Below are positions 12,501-20,378 of a stretch of 64,000 nt of DNA, in pieces (within the stretch, counting starts at the first letter, position 1; the number at the start of each line of letters is the position of its first letter). The translations under genes and the position numbers were made by a program. This DNA comes from Tridacna crocea. Taxonomy: Eukaryota; Mollusca; Bivalvia; Cardiida; Cardiidae. Below the pieces are notes generated by a model that saw only the letters and a list, made by a program, of their open reading frames with translations, was not told the origin of the DNA and ran no database searches. Location of the stretch: contig OX031059.1 of NCBI GenBank assembly GCA_943736015.1, forward strand, positions 51,533,159 through 51,597,158, written 5' to 3'.

Positions 12501-13779
12501 AAGTGGTGTTAGAGACCATTCAATCAATTATCTTGACTCTTTACCAAACAGCAAAATCTTAGACTTGTCCAAACTGAAAACACTTGCAGACGACATTATA
12601 TACTATTACATGACATAAGAATAGAAATTTGTTTTGGGGAGGGTAGAAAACAATATAGGAAAAGGAGAAAATACTGGTTACTAGCATTTTCTCCTTTTTT
12701 TTTTATATTATCTTATTTTATTTTTTTTTTTTTCAATATTTTTTAAAAAGAGCTTTTCAAAAAGGTTGTGAAAACCTGGGATTGTTTGGTAAAAAGTTAA
12801 CTTCTCAAATAAATAATTTTGCATGTAATGGACTAAGGGATTAACAATCATCAACAAATGCCTATGAATTTCCCCATGGCCCTGTATTGCTCCGCGTGCA
12901 AACTAGATTGCATCAAAGGAAAATACAAAATAGCTGCCACATCAAGCTATGTTCAGAGTTTTCATCCTACTTGATAAAGAATCTTTCAGAAAATCAAAGG
13001 AAAAGTAGTCTACTGGAAGATCAATCTTATTTGTTATCTTAGAACAAAACATTGTCATGGCAACAAGACCTCAATGAAGATTTTATGTGATAAAAAAATA
13101 TTTTAAATCTATTTCTGTTTCTGGTGACTAAAATAGAATTATCAAAAAAAAAAAAATCTACGTCAACAGTCTTACTTAAGTTGAAATGTTGCAGATTTGA
13201 TTGGAAAGGTATCCACATTAGGCATTCCTCCAGCCATCGATATCATTGTTGGAGGGCCCTGTTGCAGTATGGCAGCTGAAAAATACAGGAAAGGTTTCTA
13301 AACATACTCTCTTATAGGTCACAAGTAAAGTCACACAAGATATCCATAGGATACTAATATGTGAAATGCATAGGTACAAAACTATAGGTCAGAATAGAGT
13401 AAGTTGTTAAGCAATAGCTAACAGAATACAATGTATGTATGTGGCAACTGTTTGATGAGGCAGGCAAGACAAAATCCCCAGCTGAAACTGCTTATGCTTT
13501 TCTCGATTGCTAGAGCCAGGGCGTTTGTATTTTCTCCATCCCAGTCCCTACAATGTTTTTACAAGTCTTTTACCCCACAGTTATAAGGGTATATGTGTTA
13601 CTGTCAATCAGTGTGTTAATCCGAGTAAATGTGCTTGCATTTGAAGACTTTGTCAATCTTGCCACTTTAATAAAATGATGGAAAATAAAATTATTAATAG
13701 AAAATGTCTTACTTAACACTCTAATGGGAGATGGCTGGCGTGCCAAACTGACTGAGTTGAGAAATCTAGCATAATTCAT
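591..13779 (-). CDS. AADAT: Kynurenine/2-aminoadipate aminotransferase (AADAT/KAT II type), 3' end off window
   Basis: PLP-dependent fold-type I aminotransferase that moves the amino group of kynurenine or 2-aminoadipate to 2-oxoglutarate (family knowledge). Nine coding exons with GT-AG junctions whose phases agree: 13779-13713, 13275-13176, 12202-12134, 10072-9949, 6836-6762, 5931-5656, 4803-4721, 3760-3664, 717-591, about 339 residues of the usual ~425. The start reads MNYARFLNSVSLARQPSPIR, very close to the vertebrate N terminus. Later marks are SMAGGMPNVDTFP, ITNGSQDAICK, PTYSGTLAA, the NPTG segment in PNGGNPTGHG, EDDPYFYLQF, and DSFSKLISSG, whose Lys should bind PLP. Exon 3760-3664 (MRLGCVTGPKPILDRVSLHM) was found by phase matching. 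A splice acceptor at 13821-13822 suggests a 5' UTR exon beginning at 13820. The C-terminal ~85 residues are not in the window. Introns are packed with TTAA MITEs. Confidence 0.93.
788..1173 (-). mobile_element. TTAA MITE type 1, reverse, with an inserted repeat
   Basis: Both ends recognisable (CCCTTTACCAAAC and TTTGGTAAAGAG); interrupted at 926-1088 by another repeat. Confidence 0.7.
926..1088 (+). repeat. Short dispersed repeat inserted in a MITE
   Basis: CGTCACTGAATGTGACTTAA then TACCCCCACCAGCACTTTGA, ending GACAGGCTGATTCCAGTATA and a GCGGGGTATAAA segment. It interrupts the MITE 788-1173. The related copy at 21255-21660 has its TTAA occupied by a MITE. Confidence 0.55.
1187..1377 (+). repeat. 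Old dispersed repeat with an AGATGNATTAA end, copy split by a MITE
   Basis: Shares GTCAGTCTGCATGG and CTTTTAGCAGATGTATAAAG with copies at 11630-11767, 24880-25345 and 47230-47345. The MITE 1378-1585 sits at the same site as the one at 11768. Confidence 0.45.
1378..1585 (-). mobile_element. TTAA MITE type 1, reverse
   Basis: Complete centre; a 19 bp internal tandem duplication (TAAAATTATGGTGTTTGGT) near the right end. Confidence 0.7.
1649..1767 (+). mobile_element. TTAA MITE type 1, forward, internal deletion
   Basis: Both TTAA flanks kept; about 100 bp lost, including most of the palindrome. Confidence 0.65.
1868..2084 (+). mobile_element. TTAA MITE type 1, forward
   Basis: TTAA on both sides; inserted into an older MITE piece at 1778-1863. 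Confidence 0.7.
2136..2304 (-). mobile_element. TTAA MITE type 1, reverse, 5' truncated
   Basis: Starts at the palindrome, ends TTTGGGAAAGGG/TTAA. Beyond it, to 2568, only a poly-A run (2322-2339) stands out. Confidence 0.65.
2569..2930 (-). mobile_element. Molluscan tRNA-related SINE with duplicated head
   Basis: TTGGTTGTATTGGGGTTTAA and TCCTGGCTTTCTCACACCAG occur twice (2575-2669 and 2670-2769). The second copy continues through CTTTCTTTCCAAAGCCACTG to TTATTGAACTCACAACC, whose inverse resembles a B box, so the tRNA-like end is at the right. Confidence 0.6.
2940..3050 (+). repeat. SINE-like tail ending in (AATC) repeats
   Basis: Holds CACTATTCCTTATAAC and CATCGCCCATATGGGCAATC, then ends in ATAATCAATCAATCAATCAA, like other SINE tails in the window. 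From here to the AADAT exon at 3664 I see no further gene or clear repeat. Confidence 0.35.
3903..4129 (-). mobile_element. TTAA MITE type 1, reverse, with repeated half-palindrome
   Basis: GGAGAAAATGCTGGTAACCA occurs twice before the mirror half, so one arm is duplicated. Confidence 0.7.
4356..4576 (+). mobile_element. TTAA MITE type 2, forward, complete
   Basis: Ends CTCTTTCCCAAAC...TTTGGGAAAGGG; centre AAATTGCTCATTACAAGCAA. Diagnostic GGCAGAAAGTTCTCAAGAAG and ACTTTTACTGCAGAC. Confidence 0.75.
4866..5085 (-). mobile_element. TTAA MITE type 1, reverse, degraded
   Basis: Left TTAA and outline remain; palindrome partly lost. Starts 63 bp upstream of AADAT exon 4721-4803 in gene sense. Confidence 0.5.
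6132..6351 (+). mobile_element. TTAA MITE type 2, forward, complete
   Basis: TTAA on both sides; centre AAATTGCTCGTTATGAGCAA. Confidence 0.75.
6944..7140 (+). mobile_element. TTAA MITE type 1, forward, diverged
   Basis: Palindrome half lost (GGTGGTCACTGCTGGTTGC). Confidence 0.5.
7191..7570. mobile_element. Foldback element A (same family as 50267-50686) with a TTAA MITE in its left arm
   Basis: The left arm GTCCGTATTCACGCGCCATTC is interrupted at TTAA by the MITE 7217-7436 and resumes GAACGTTCTTAGTC. The centre is GGCTAAACTAAATGGTTTAG. The right tip seems lost, with a short TGAACAA triplication at the break. Confidence 0.65.
7217..7436 (+). mobile_element. TTAA MITE type 1, forward, complete (reference copy)
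   Basis: Ends CTCTTTACCA...TGGTAAAGGG between two TTAA. Forward order: AGACTGGTCCAAATTGAAAG, GCA(T/C)TTGCAGACGAC, GGTAGAAAACATTGTGGG, then the centre AAAATGCTGGTTACCAGC mirrored outwards to CCCACAATGTTTTC, then AAGGCTTCTNTCTCAGGGTC. About 220 bp, noncoding. TTAA duplication and CCC-type ends point to the piggyBac superfamily. Confidence 0.85.
7643..7859 (-). mobile_element. TTAA MITE type 1, reverse, degraded
   Basis: CTCTTTATCATGAAATCC start and GCCATTTAGTAAAG end; one of the older copies. Confidence 0.5.
8044..8264 (-). mobile_element. TTAA MITE type 3, reverse, complete
   Basis: CCCTTTACCCCATAAGG...TATGGAGTAAAGGG between TTAA; centre TGCTCGTCACAAGCAATTTC. Faces the next copy at 8381. Confidence 0.8.
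8381..8601 (+). mobile_element. TTAA MITE type 3, forward, complete
   Basis: CCCTTTACTCCATAGATAC...TTATGGGGTAAAGGG between TTAA; centre AAATTGCTCGTCACGAGCAA, a perfect palindrome. Confidence 0.8.
8642..9472 (+). mobile_element. Internally deleted Tigger/pogo relative
   Basis: Inverted ends begin CAGTCCGCTCC at the left and, inverted, CAGTGCACTCCGGAT at the right, each flanked by TA. Subterminal ACGAGAT motifs repeat in both ends (CAACGAGAT, AACGAGATC). The interior keeps only a C-terminal transposase piece (9044-9175) reading MKTLRRFFECVSDID and SIEQLLEDKIKNKK, typical of Tigger transposase tails. The DDE domain is gone. Confidence 0.65.
9044..9175 (+). pseudogene. C-terminal remnant of a Tigger-type transposase
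   Basis: A 43-residue reading frame inside the deleted element at 8642-9472. It keeps the acidic/basic pattern FSNLASIEQLLEDKIKNKK seen at the end of Tigger transposases. A stop follows GYLT. Confidence 0.5.
9512..9733 (+). mobile_element. TTAA MITE type 1, forward, complete
   Basis: Starts CATTACCAAATGAC, ends GTGTGGTAATGGG/TTAA; lies 40 bp beyond the deleted Tigger element. Confidence 0.75.
10353..10573 (-). mobile_element. TTAA MITE type 1, reverse, complete
   Basis: GCATTACCACACAACC start; perfect centre. From 10574 to 10978 nothing is recognisable. Confidence 0.75.
10979..11197 (-). mobile_element. TTAA MITE type 1, reverse, diverged
   Basis: Palindrome eroded (TTCTATCAACTAGCATTTTC); poly-A stretch inside. 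Confidence 0.55.
11400..11601 (+). mobile_element. TTAA MITE type 1, forward, half palindrome deleted
   Basis: TTAA on both sides; the mirror arm after ATGCTGGTTACATGC is missing. Confidence 0.65.
11630..11767 (+). repeat. Old dispersed repeat copy
   Basis: GGATCCATAATAGCTACTTT, AACTGAATCATGAGGTGG, and CACAGATGCATTAA. The last TTAA is occupied by the MITE 11768-11989, after which GCACCCTTTTCACATGG resumes the repeat. Confidence 0.5.
11768..11989 (-). mobile_element. TTAA MITE type 1, reverse, complete
   Basis: Inserted at the TTAA of an old repeat whose other copies (25309, 47313) are empty. Confidence 0.8.
12295..12535 (+). mobile_element. tRNA-related SINE
   Basis: CCAGGTTTGACTCTCACTG resembles a B-box region. 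CCTTGGGCAAGACAC and the tail AAAGTGGTGTTAGAGACC...ATTCAATCAATT are shared with the piece at 38740-38890. Confidence 0.5.
12536..12796 (+). mobile_element. TTAA MITE type 1, forward
   Basis: The mirror arm is replaced in part by a T-rich expansion (12697-12735). It abuts the SINE 12295-12535. Confidence 0.6.
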
Positions 13780-14259
13780 GATGGTTTCAAAATACTGGTC
13801 TTTGAAGGAAAATCAGTGAACTGAAACAAAAACAAGACAATAGTTAGTTTGAGCCAACTCATTAAGGTCTATCAGACTTATAAAACAGTCATAAATGACA
13901 CTTTCAACCCTTTCTGCCATTCTTTGGTTTATGTTTCATCAGCTTGGTGATGGAAAATGAAACTCATATACACCAACGTTATCATTCTTTACTGAGAAAG
14001 ATTTCCATCATGAAGATCTATCGATGAAACATGACAGAAGTCGATGTTTAGAGTTGTTGTTGTTCTCACCCGGTTCGCCATTTTTTAAAGGGACGTTACC
14101 GTATTTCCGCGGTATTCAGTAATACCACTATATAAGAAATACTAATGATTTAAATACAGGAATATGGATTTATTATGCAAGACGGGGTAAGAATACACCA
14201 TCAAAAGCTTTAATAAAGCACTTTCAAATTATTTATTACTTTCAAAATCATTTAATATG

Positions 14260-16694
14260 CTAAAATTTCAAATAATTTCTGTAACAGTGGGGGCACTTGA
14301 AGGAACTTCCTCGTCTCAGGACTCGTATTGGAGAACAAAAGGCCAAATGGGTCCAGTGAGAGCAAATCTCACACTGGCCCCAGTTGACAATAATAATATT
14401 TTCACACCCACGTTTTTGGTCTGGGTAAAATTCTTTACATACACAACAAACTTCAGACTCGTCCATTTCTTCATCTGAGGAATCTGAAGTGTCTTCAATT
14501 GGAAGTGGACCACCTTTTCCTCCACTTACACCAGATGTTGAAGGGATACATGTTTTTTCGTTGGTTTTATTTAGTTTTAATTTTGCAATTTGACTTTCTT
14601 TTTTTACAGATAGATCTTGAAGATGCTTCAAGTTAAATTCATTGGACAAATCCCCAGAAACTTTGAAAGGAGGGACAAAGTGTTTTTTTGTTTTTTGAGA
14701 AATAACAGCTGTGATTTTCCTACTTTCTAAGAAACTGCTGATGTCTGATGACGGCTTACCTGATGAAACATTCTTTTCCTTGGTGTCTTCATCTGGAATG
14801 GACTTTTCATAAATGACCGCAGGAGCCATATCAACTGATTTTATTTTATCTTTGTCAAAGGGAAAAATACCTGCTTTACAAAATGCTGAGGATATATTAT
14901 GAGGGGACATTGCTTTCAGATATGGTTTGGCTGTCAACCGGGCTATTTCATACCGGGTAATAGATATTCCTGGATTCTTCTGAAGGTACAACTGACATTC
15001 CCGGTAATAATAATTTTTAAAAGGACCAAACAACCCAACATCCAGTGGTTGAGTCAAATGACTTGTATGAGAGGGCAAAACAAAGAGAATAACATTATTT
15101 TGTTTTGCCCACTCAGACAGAGTCAAAGAGATATGTGACTTGTGACCATCAAATAGAATCAAGGAAACGGGCTTTGTTGGACCATTTGAGACTGACATAT
15201 TTTGCAAAGTGACTCGTCAAGTATTCCTCAAAGACTGCCGAGTTGGACCAACCCTTGTCAGACATAGTACCACTGGCCCCAGCAGGTGACCCATCCAACA
15301 AAGAACTACTCCAACGCTTTCCTGGAAATACATAATAAGGAGGGACAAAATTTCCAAGGGCATTAACTCCTGCAATAATGGTGATGTTTGCAGACCTGGG
15401 TGAGGTGGCAGCCTGAGCTTTGGCCTCAGGTCCACAAACAACTTTTGGCGGGTTATGTTCTGTGCTGACACCAGTTTCATCAATATTATATATATGTTGT
15501 GGTGTTTCAGACAAATTGTTCTTTTGGATGATATCACCCAACTCCTTAAAGTAATTTTCTATTGCTTCCTCAGAGGCACCCTTTGCACGAGCCAGATGTA
15601 ATTTTTGGGGCTTCAAAACCTTCAGTTCGGGCCATCTCCTGATGAATCCATAGAACCAATTGTGACTGAAACAATTTCCTACTTCCTTCCCCATAGATAC
15701 AGCCAGATCTGCAGCAATGTACTGGATATTTGTCTTGGAATATCCATACCCAATTGAGGCCATGTACTCTATGAAATCTACCAGTTGCCTTTCCTCACTT
15801 CGTGAAAATAAAGTGGATGGTCCACGAGTAGCATCAAGATCTACCAAGTTTCTTGTCCTGTCCCGCAGGGTTGACTCTGGAACATTAAATAAACGTGCTG
15901 CCCTGTAGACCGATGTCCCAGACCGGGTGGCTTCATATGCTCGTATTAAGTTTTCTTTATTGTATGACTTGGGCTTTTTGGGATCCTGAAATGTGAATAC
16001 TGTTTTGAAAACAAAAATAAGGGAATCTGTCAATGTGTATTTATTCTCTGTATATAATTTTTTGCAATTATTTATTTTTCTTATAAATGTTTCAAATTAA
16101 AGTATGATATTTTTGCTTTTTAATTCTATTTTCCAATGAACACCCCACTTTCCAACCCACCCTCAATGCAGTTCAACAAGTGAGTGCCTCCTACAGATTA
16201 TAAAAAGATAAACCTGGTTCAAGCTTGTTTATTTTTATTTAGCCTCATAAAAAAAAAAGTGGTGAAAGGAGAAAATGCTTAAAAAAAAGGAATTTCTCTC
16301 TTCTCCACAGTATTTGACCATGTCAAAAGACAAAATTTTCGGTATATACAACTAAATAATAGAGTGAGAAAACCTCATGTTATTAAAAAAACACCATATC
16401 TGTCATCTGAATCATAATCATTAGTTAACATCTTGAAACTGTCAAAATTATTTCCTTATCAAAGAGTGAGGGAAAATATAAATTCGCAAGTGGAAATGTA
16501 CCTTTAATACAATCCACATATTTAGTGACGTCATGAAAATCCTACGCTCAGAAGACAGAGATTTGTCGAAGGAAAAAAAGAGCAAAACAGTGAAATCTGA
16601 CAACATTTGCAGCATTAACTGATTGCATATTGATGTCCTTTAGTTTTTCTATGGTTTGCAATAAAAATGAACCACTTACCCGAATTTTAAACAT
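14260..16694 (-). CDS. pogo/Tigger-type transposase with DDE domain and C-terminal zinc-finger-like domain, one frameshift
   Basis: Cut-and-paste transposase. A tiny first exon (16694-16680, MFKIR) ends in GTAAGT and joins in phase to an acceptor at 15985. The protein then reads DPKKPKSYNKENLIRAYEAT, a psq-type helix-turn-helix, followed by a CENP-B-like DNA-binding stretch (GYGYSKTNIQYIA, NWFYGFIRRWPELKVLKPQ). DDE acidic residues are seen in YNIDETGV, LILFDGHKSH and LTQPLDVGLF; 35 residues separate the last two Asp. The C terminus has a Cys/His cluster like a PHD finger (CCVCKEF, CEICSHWTH, FKCPHC). A single-base frameshift near 15205 splits the reading between FDGHKSH and the upstream part, so this copy is probably inactive unless it is an assembly error. 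About 580 residues in total. Confidence 0.87.
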
Positions 16695-16752
16695 TTTTTT
16701 TCTGGATTTTTTCTTGCTTGGAGTAAAGGACGAGAGTGAAATTGAAAGTCGG

Positions 16753-16760
16753 TGACGTCA
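16753..16760. promoter_or_regulatory. CRE-like palindrome upstream of transposase start
   Basis: TGACGTCA lies about 60 bp upstream of the transposase ATG. A second TGACGTCA is at 16526-16533, inside the transposase intron. CREB/ATF binding is family knowledge; use here is inference. Confidence 0.35.
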
Positions 16761-17405
16761 CACAGACAGTAGGTGGCGTTGCGATATGTTTACAAGTGAA
16801 ATTCGGAATGCCGCGGAAATAGAGGTAACGCGGAAATACGAGGCGTGAGTATACTAAATATAGTCCAAACATCAGTTGTGAAGCTAAATCATTTATCTAA
16901 TGATCCATTCCCACAGTATTAGCAGTCACTAAGAATATTGCAGAATAAACTGTTAAAGCCATTTGAAGAGAGAGCCCTTATGATTAACTCTCATTCCAGA
17001 AGCTGTCTATGGATGGCTGACATAAATGTGAGTGGAGAAACAATCACAAAAATAACATAACAGTGAAGTTCGCAATAGGTTATCTGACAATGAGTCTCAC
17101 TACAGTTGGGACTAGGCCTAGGGTCAAAATGTCTCGGTGTCGAAGTGACTTCATTTGCCCCTTAAAAATTGCGTGATTGAGCAACTTGTATTTGTCGCAA
17201 TAACCTAATCAATAAAAGTCAAACTTAGTAACACAACGCTGCAAACAACATTACTGATGACCAAAGCAAGGGAATTCTGAACAGCAACCTGACAAATTAT
17301 CTAACACTCATCATCTGTCAAACAAATGGCGTCGCAGCGTTCAAGGGGAATAACTTTTTTCCACTATTGGCGTGTTCGATGAAATGATTCAATGATTCCG
17401 GGACA

Positions 17406-17487
17406 TTTCGGCCCATAACAATTTCGGCCCATTACATTTTCTGCCCATAACAATTTCGCCGTATTACAATTTCAGCCCGTAACAATT
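17406..17487 (+). repeat. ~16-18 bp tandem repeat
   Basis: Five variants of TTTCGGCCCATAACAA run head to tail into the start of a MITE copy. Confidence 0.65.
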
Positions 17488-17684
17488 TAGACTGATTCAA
17501 AATGAAAGCATTTGTAGATGACAAAATAAAAGAGAATGAGATTTTGAAATTTGGTTTTTGAAAGGGAGAAAACATTGTGGGAAAAGGACAAAATGCTGAT
17601 TACCTGCATTTTCTCCTATTCTCAAAATGTTTTCAAAAGCCTTCTGTCTTAGGATCAGTAAAATTGGAATTATGTGGTAAAGGC
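17480..17684 (+). mobile_element. TTAA MITE type 1, forward, 5' end lost
   Basis: Begins within the tandem repeat at 17406-17487; ends GTGGTAAAGGC/TTAA. Confidence 0.6.
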
Positions 17685-17817
17685 TTAAACCCCATCAACC
17701 CATTATGTCGCAATCTAAGTTTTACCATCGCTGAGAAAGAGGTTTTTTGAAAACATTGTGGAAAAAGAAGAAAATGCAAGAAAGCAACATCTCGTTTTCC
17801 CCATTTTTTACATTTAA

Positions 17818-18003
17818 CCCTTTACCAAAGAATCCCTGGTTTTTAAGACCCTTACATAGAACTGGTAACCAGCATTTTCTCCTTTTCCCACCATGTTTTC
17901 TACCCTTCTAGAAACGAATCTCAATTTTTTAGTTCAGTTTCTTTTGTCGTCTGTAAGTGCTTTCAATTTGGACCAGTCTAAAATTTTGTCGTTAGGTCAA
18001 GGG
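17818..18003 (-). mobile_element. TTAA MITE type 1, reverse, one arm deleted
   Basis: Follows a more degraded reverse piece at 17698-17813. Confidence 0.65.
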
Positions 18004-18131
18004 TTATGAGACAGAAATCATCCTTTTGAGCTAATTTGACTAAGCTTTCTGAAAATCTTTTTGAAGTTGAGAATCATTTAATCTGGTAAAGGGTTAAAAC
18101 AATTCAGATAAAACTCAAGACCTCTCTTCGA

Positions 18132-18345
18132 CCCTTTACCAGACAACAAAATTTTTGCCTTGTCCAAACTGAAGGAAAAATGCAGATGACAATTTCAATG
18201 AGGTTAAAATGGTACAATTTTTCTTTGACAGGGTTGAAGACAGTGTGGGAAAAGGAGAAAATGCTGGTTTCAAGTCTTTTCCCAAAATGTTTTCAAAAAC
18301 GTCCTTTCCCAGGGTCATTAAAAGTTGGCATCATATGGTAAAGGG
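18132..18345 (+). mobile_element. TTAA MITE type 1, forward, palindrome shortened
   Basis: CCCTTTACCAGACAAC...ATGGTAAAGGG/TTAA; mirror arm mostly gone. Confidence 0.65.
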
Positions 18346-18750
18346 TTAAAAAAATTGGGAGAAGAGATAAGACAGACAGTCAGAGAGAATGGGCATAGAA
18401 TACATTGGTCTTTGACAACAAAAGCTAAAAAGATCCAAGATACATCTTTTACAGTTTATTGTAAGCAACAAGTTCTGTTAAATAATTCAACAGAAAAAAA
18501 TAAATAAGAGAATCATATTCTTAGTTCAATTTTTCTATCACAAAAACTGCATTTTACATTCTTACAGCTATTGAAAACATTGAGGCATTGGGAGAAATTT
18601 TCCCTTTTGTTCCTTTCCCTGAAAATTTCTAGAAAGTTAAAAAATTCAAGAAAAGAATGTTCTCTGCAATAATGCTTTGGATCATAATGTATCCTAAGTG
18701 TCAAGCCATTCAAATTTGTTTATAGATAGATATAAAGTGTACATGCTTAA

Positions 18751-18971
18751 CTTATTACCAAACGGCAAAATTTTTAGTTGGTCCAAATCGAAAGCATTTG
18801 CAGACAATATAATAAAAGCGACTAAAAATTTGAAATTTGTTTTGTAATGGGTAGAAAAGATTGTGGAAAAAGGAGAAAATGCTGGTTGCCAGCATTTTCT
18901 CCTTTTCCCACAATGTTTTCTAAAGGCTTCTTCCACAGGGTTGTCAAAAGTAGAGATTGTGTGGTAATGGG
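18751..18971 (+). mobile_element. TTAA MITE type 1, forward, complete
   Basis: CTTATTACCAAACGGC start; centre GGTTGCCAGC. Confidence 0.75.
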
Positions 18972-19133
18972 ATAATGTAATAGTAACTCACTTCTTCTTT
19001 GCCTACAATAGTTTCAAAAGTTGTAAACTGTAGATAACATTATTACAATGATAAGTCCAACAACGGCTTGCAAGAAAGTTTTATCTGTCTTTTAATTTTC
19101 AAACAGTTTACATTCACATCAATTTTCTCTGCA

Positions 19134-19365
19134 ACTTTTCATCAAAATACAAATTTTAGGACTAAACCAAACTACAGCCATTTGCAGACAACAAAATAAA
19201 CACAGCTTAGATGACGATGACTGTTTAAGATAGCAGAAAACATCGTAGAAACAGAAGAACATGCTGGTTACCATCTCTTTATCCTTTTCCAAAAATGTTT
19301 CAAAAATGTTTTCAAAAGCCCTCTCCTACAAGATTGTAATAACTCGTAATTGTATGACAAAGTGT
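19134..19365 (+). mobile_element. TTAA MITE type 1, forward, degraded
   Basis: Recognised by GGACTAAACCAAACTACAGC and CATTTGCAGACAACAAAATA. Confidence 0.45.
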
Positions 19366-19646
19366 TAAATCAGCAGTCATTCTTCATGTACTCCTCATTC
19401 TACTACTATATCAATTTTGCAATAAATGGAAAAAACTCAGACATAATAAGCAATTTTTTCTTGAGCAACAATTCTTTCTTTGCTGTCTGTCTCAGTCTGT
19501 TTATTTTCATTATTTTCTACAGATTTTGGCAAGTCTGAAATATCTAGTATTCCATCACTGTACAATTTTTACAAGTAACACAAAGGAAAAATATGTGAAG
19601 GAAAGGAAACATCTAAATGTGTAACAGGTGGTGAAAAATATATCGC

Positions 19647-19719
19647 GGCTCAACCGGGATTCGAACCCAGGGCCTCAGGAATACCGTTCCTGCACTCTAA
19701 CCAACTGAGCTACCGAACC
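19647..19719 (-). tRNA. tRNA-like sequence (cloverleaf intact, anticodon GGT with C33), gene or SINE head
   Basis: The minus strand gives 73 nt with a 7 bp acceptor stem (GGTTCGG/TTGAGCC, with G-U pairs), D arm GCTC/GAGT, anticodon stem CAGGA/TCCTG with loop ACGGTAT, and T arm CTGGG/CCCGG. The A box is TAGCTCAGTTGG and the B box GGTTCGAATCC. TTTTT follows about 8 nt after the 3' end, as a Pol III terminator. Position 33 is C rather than U, and GGT is not a normal eukaryotic Thr anticodon, so it may be a pseudogene or the tRNA-like head of a SINE. Confidence 0.5.
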
Positions 19720-19834
19720 ACACGATATAGCCGCACGATATATCACCAAATACCTGTACCCAGCAACATTATAGATTTTCATCTATCTGTGGGATAGACC
19801 AATATACTACACATGTATTTTGAATGAACTGGAA

Positions 19835-19936
19835 AAGAGAGCCAATGCTGGTTTCAATTTTTCAGTCACATTTATTTTGCCGTCTGCAAATGCTTTCAAT
19901 TCGGCCAGTCTATAAAGTTGTCGTTTGGTGAAGAGT
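19835..19936 (-). mobile_element. TTAA MITE type 1, reverse, right half only
   Basis: TTCAATTTTTCAGTCAC to TCGTTTGGTGAAGAG/TTAA. Confidence 0.6.
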
Positions 19937-19948
19937 TAACATCTTAAT

Positions 19949-20118
19949 TCTTTACCAAATGACCTATGTTTTTTTGTAATGTTGACACAGAAGGCTTGTA
20001 GAAACATTGTGGAAAACAGCATTAATTACATCTACTCCCCCCCCCCTTATTTTCTAAACTTTCAAAGAAAAATACCCGCATCAGATTCATATTAAATCTA
20101 TAGTCTGCAAATGCTTTA
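19949..20118 (-). mobile_element. TTAA MITE type 1, reverse, degraded
   Basis: Contains a C10 run at 20039-20048; right end replaced by the next copy. Confidence 0.45.
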
Positions 20119-20121
20119 AAA

Positions 20122-20342
20122 CTCTTCCCCAAACAATCCCTGGTTTTTATGACCCTGAAATAAAAGCCTGTTGAAAACACTGTGGGAAAAGGAGAAAATG
20201 CTGGTAACTAGCATTTTCTCCTTTTCCCACAAGGTTTTCTACCCTGCTGGAAACAAATTTTAATTTTTGAGTTATGTTTATTTTGTCGTCTGCTAGAGGT
20301 TTCAATTTGGAGTAGTCTAAACATGTGTTGTATGGTAAAGGG
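20122..20342 (-). mobile_element. TTAA MITE type 1, reverse, complete, in Kelch 3' UTR
   Basis: Ends 36 bp from the Kelch stop codon; read in the gene's sense it supplies the first AATAAA. Confidence 0.8.
20277..20282 (-). promoter_or_regulatory. Polyadenylation signal AATAAA for the Kelch gene, inside a MITE
   Basis: The first AATAAA after the Kelch stop codon on the minus strand, about 97 nt downstream. It is the AAAATAAA of the MITE 20122-20342 consensus, read in the forward sense. Confidence 0.4.
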
Positions 20343-20378
20343 TTAAATATCAAGAAGTTGACAAATTTTATGCTCTTG

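Larger units (their letters stand above)
14098..16841 (-). mobile_element. pogo/Tigger-type DNA transposon
   Basis: The element surrounds the transposase. Matching inverted ends CGTATTTCCGCG lie at 14100-14111 and, inverted, at 16829-16840; a degenerate second motif (CCGCGGAAATAG) lies inside the right end. A TA precedes the left end, as expected for pogo insertions, but the exact right boundary and target duplication are uncertain. It sits upstream of the AADAT start codon, possibly inside a 5' UTR intron. Two CRE-like TGACGTCA sites lie near the transposase start. Confidence 0.6.

Noticed and set aside
16250-16315. GGTGAAAGGAGAAAATGC... possible MITE centre
   Set aside because: No matching ends or TTAA; too degraded to claim.
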